Shown here: positions 5,290 to 5,990 of the stretch, one piece after another
Numbering within the stretch: position 1 is the first letter of the stretch
Layout: each line of letters begins with the position of its first letter
Source of the DNA: Caldilineaceae bacterium
GTDB taxonomy: Bacteria > Chloroflexota > Anaerolineae > Caldilineales > Caldilineaceae
DNA length: 5,990 nucleotides
Direction: 5' to 3'
NCBI GenBank assembly: GCA_014879855.1
Contig: JACSRH010000061.1
Span: forward strand, 1 to 5,990
Notes under the pieces: model-generated
What the model saw: only the letters and a program-made list of their open reading frames with translations
What the model was told of the DNA's origin: nothing
Database searches by the model: none
Translations under genes and position numbers: made by a program

Positions 5290-5990
5290 ATGGAACACTT
5301 GATTCGGCCGGCCGGGGTGGCTGGGGAAACCATTGCCGTGACGCCACAAACTGCGGGCTGGCAGTACTTGAGTTTTCGCGTCGTGGCGCTGGCGGCGGGC
5401 GAGCAATACACTGTGCACAGCGGCGGCGAGGAAGTCGCACTCGTGCCGCTACAGGGCGCGGGGCGGCTTACCGTTGACCGCGGCGAGTATACGCTCAGTC
5501 GTAGCAGCGTCTTTACGGGGCCGCCGTCGCTGCTCTACGCGCCGCCGCGCCAGACGATCCAGGTTACAGCGGAGCGCGCCTTTGAATTCGCCATCGGCGG
5601 CGCGCCGGCCACAGGCAAATACGGTGTGCGTTTGATTCGCCCCGACGAGATCAAGTGCGAAATTCGCGGCGGCGGCGCGGCCCAGCGCCAGGTCAACCAC
5701 ATCCTTGCACCGCCTCTTCCGGCCGAGCGCTTGATCCTCTTTGAAGTCTATGTGCCGGGCGGCGCCTGGTCGGGCTGGCCGCCGCACTGTCACGATGGCG
5801 CCGATGGCTCGCCTTACCTGGAAGAAACCTACTACTACCGCATCGATCCTGTGGATGGCTTCGCCATTCACCGCAACTATCGCCTCGATGGGACATTTGA
5901 CGAGTTGCTGCTGGTGCGCAACGGCGACCTGGTGCTGGTGACGCAGGGCTATCATCCGGTGGCGGCGGCGCCGGGGAGCAACGTCTACTT
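5290..5990 (+). CDS. iolB: 5-deoxy-glucuronate isomerase, 3'-truncated by the window edge
   Basis: Cupin-fold isomerase converting 5-deoxy-D-glucuronate to 5-dehydro-2-deoxy-D-gluconate, the substrate of IolC. The frame is open from ATG 5290 to the window end (233 complete codons). Family members are about 260-275 residues, so roughly 30-40 are missing. The N-terminal half shows TPQTAGWQYLSFRVVAL (18-34), typical of IolB. The C-terminal cupin shows QRQVNHIL, then FEVYVPGGAWSGWPPHCHD (150-168 region) with His166 and His168, LEETYYYRID with Glu178/Glu179, and GYHPV with His222, the expected metal-binding set. PPHxHD, YLEExYYxR and GYHPV together are diagnostic. Most IolB proteins I recall have Lys between the two His; here it is Cys. 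The start is set by GGAGA at 5279. It is the last gene visible; later iol genes may follow. Confidence 0.94.
   Translation, partial: MEHLIRPAGVAGETIAVTPQTAGWQYLSFRVVALAAGEQYTVHSGGEEVALVPLQGAGRLTVDRGEYTLSRSSVFTGPPSLLYAPPRQTIQVTAERAFEFAIGGAPATGKYGVRLIRPDEIKCEIRGGGAAQRQVNHILAPPLPAERLILFEVYVPGGAWSGWPPHCHDGADGSPYLEETYYYRIDPVDGFAIHRNYRLDGTFDELLLVRNGDLVLVTQGYHPVAAAPGSNVY

Noticed and set aside
5305..5315. CGGCCGGCCGG palindromic stretch in iolB
   Set aside because: It is explained by Arg-Pro-Ala-Gly codons in GC-rich coding DNA. It is short and has no partner elsewhere.

Overview
This window is a piece of a bacterial inositol-catabolism (iol) gene cluster. All genes lie on the + strand, and both ends cut through genes. 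The DNA is GC-rich, with bacterial ribosome-binding sites and overlapping genes typical of an operon. No ribosomal or marker gene is present, so the host cannot be fixed. The sequence feel and the CGGAT-rich intergenic repeat make me think of an environmental GC-rich phylum such as Chloroflexota, but that is a weak guess.

Layout: (1) 1-927, the 3' part of an inositol 2-dehydrogenase (iolG), missing roughly its first 29 residues. (2) 953-1789, a complete 278-residue 2-keto-myo-inositol (inosose) isomerase, iolI. (3) 1790-1920, a 131-base gap holding an inverted array of CGGAT-type pentamers and a small hairpin over the next gene's ribosome-binding site. (4) 1921-3087 and (5) 3084-4196, two further Gfo/Idh/MocA-family NAD(P)-dependent sugar/inositol oxidoreductases that overlap by 4 bases; the second has an unusual nucleotide-binding loop and a perfect 15-bp inverted repeat inside its coding region. 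(6) 4180-5211, the PfkB-family 5-dehydro-2-deoxygluconokinase iolC, overlapping the previous gene by 17 bases. (7) 5212-5289, a 78-base gap with a perfect 10-bp inverted repeat that includes the iolC stop. (8) 5290-5990, most of 5-deoxy-glucuronate isomerase, iolB, running off the right edge.

How the genes fit: IolG-type enzymes oxidise myo-inositol (and often D-chiro-inositol) to an inosose. IolI interconverts 2-keto-myo-inositol and 1-keto-D-chiro-inositol, feeding D-chiro-inositol into the main route. IolB converts 5-deoxy-glucuronate to 5-dehydro-2-deoxygluconate, and IolC phosphorylates that product. IolE (dehydratase), IolD (ring hydrolase), IolJ (aldolase) and IolA are not seen and may lie outside. 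Three dehydrogenases plus IolI suggest a cluster able to use several inositol stereoisomers or related polyols. I see no mobile element, CRISPR array, tRNA or rRNA, and no clearly undescribed system. The most unusual items are the two inverted-repeat structures and the atypical dehydrogenase.
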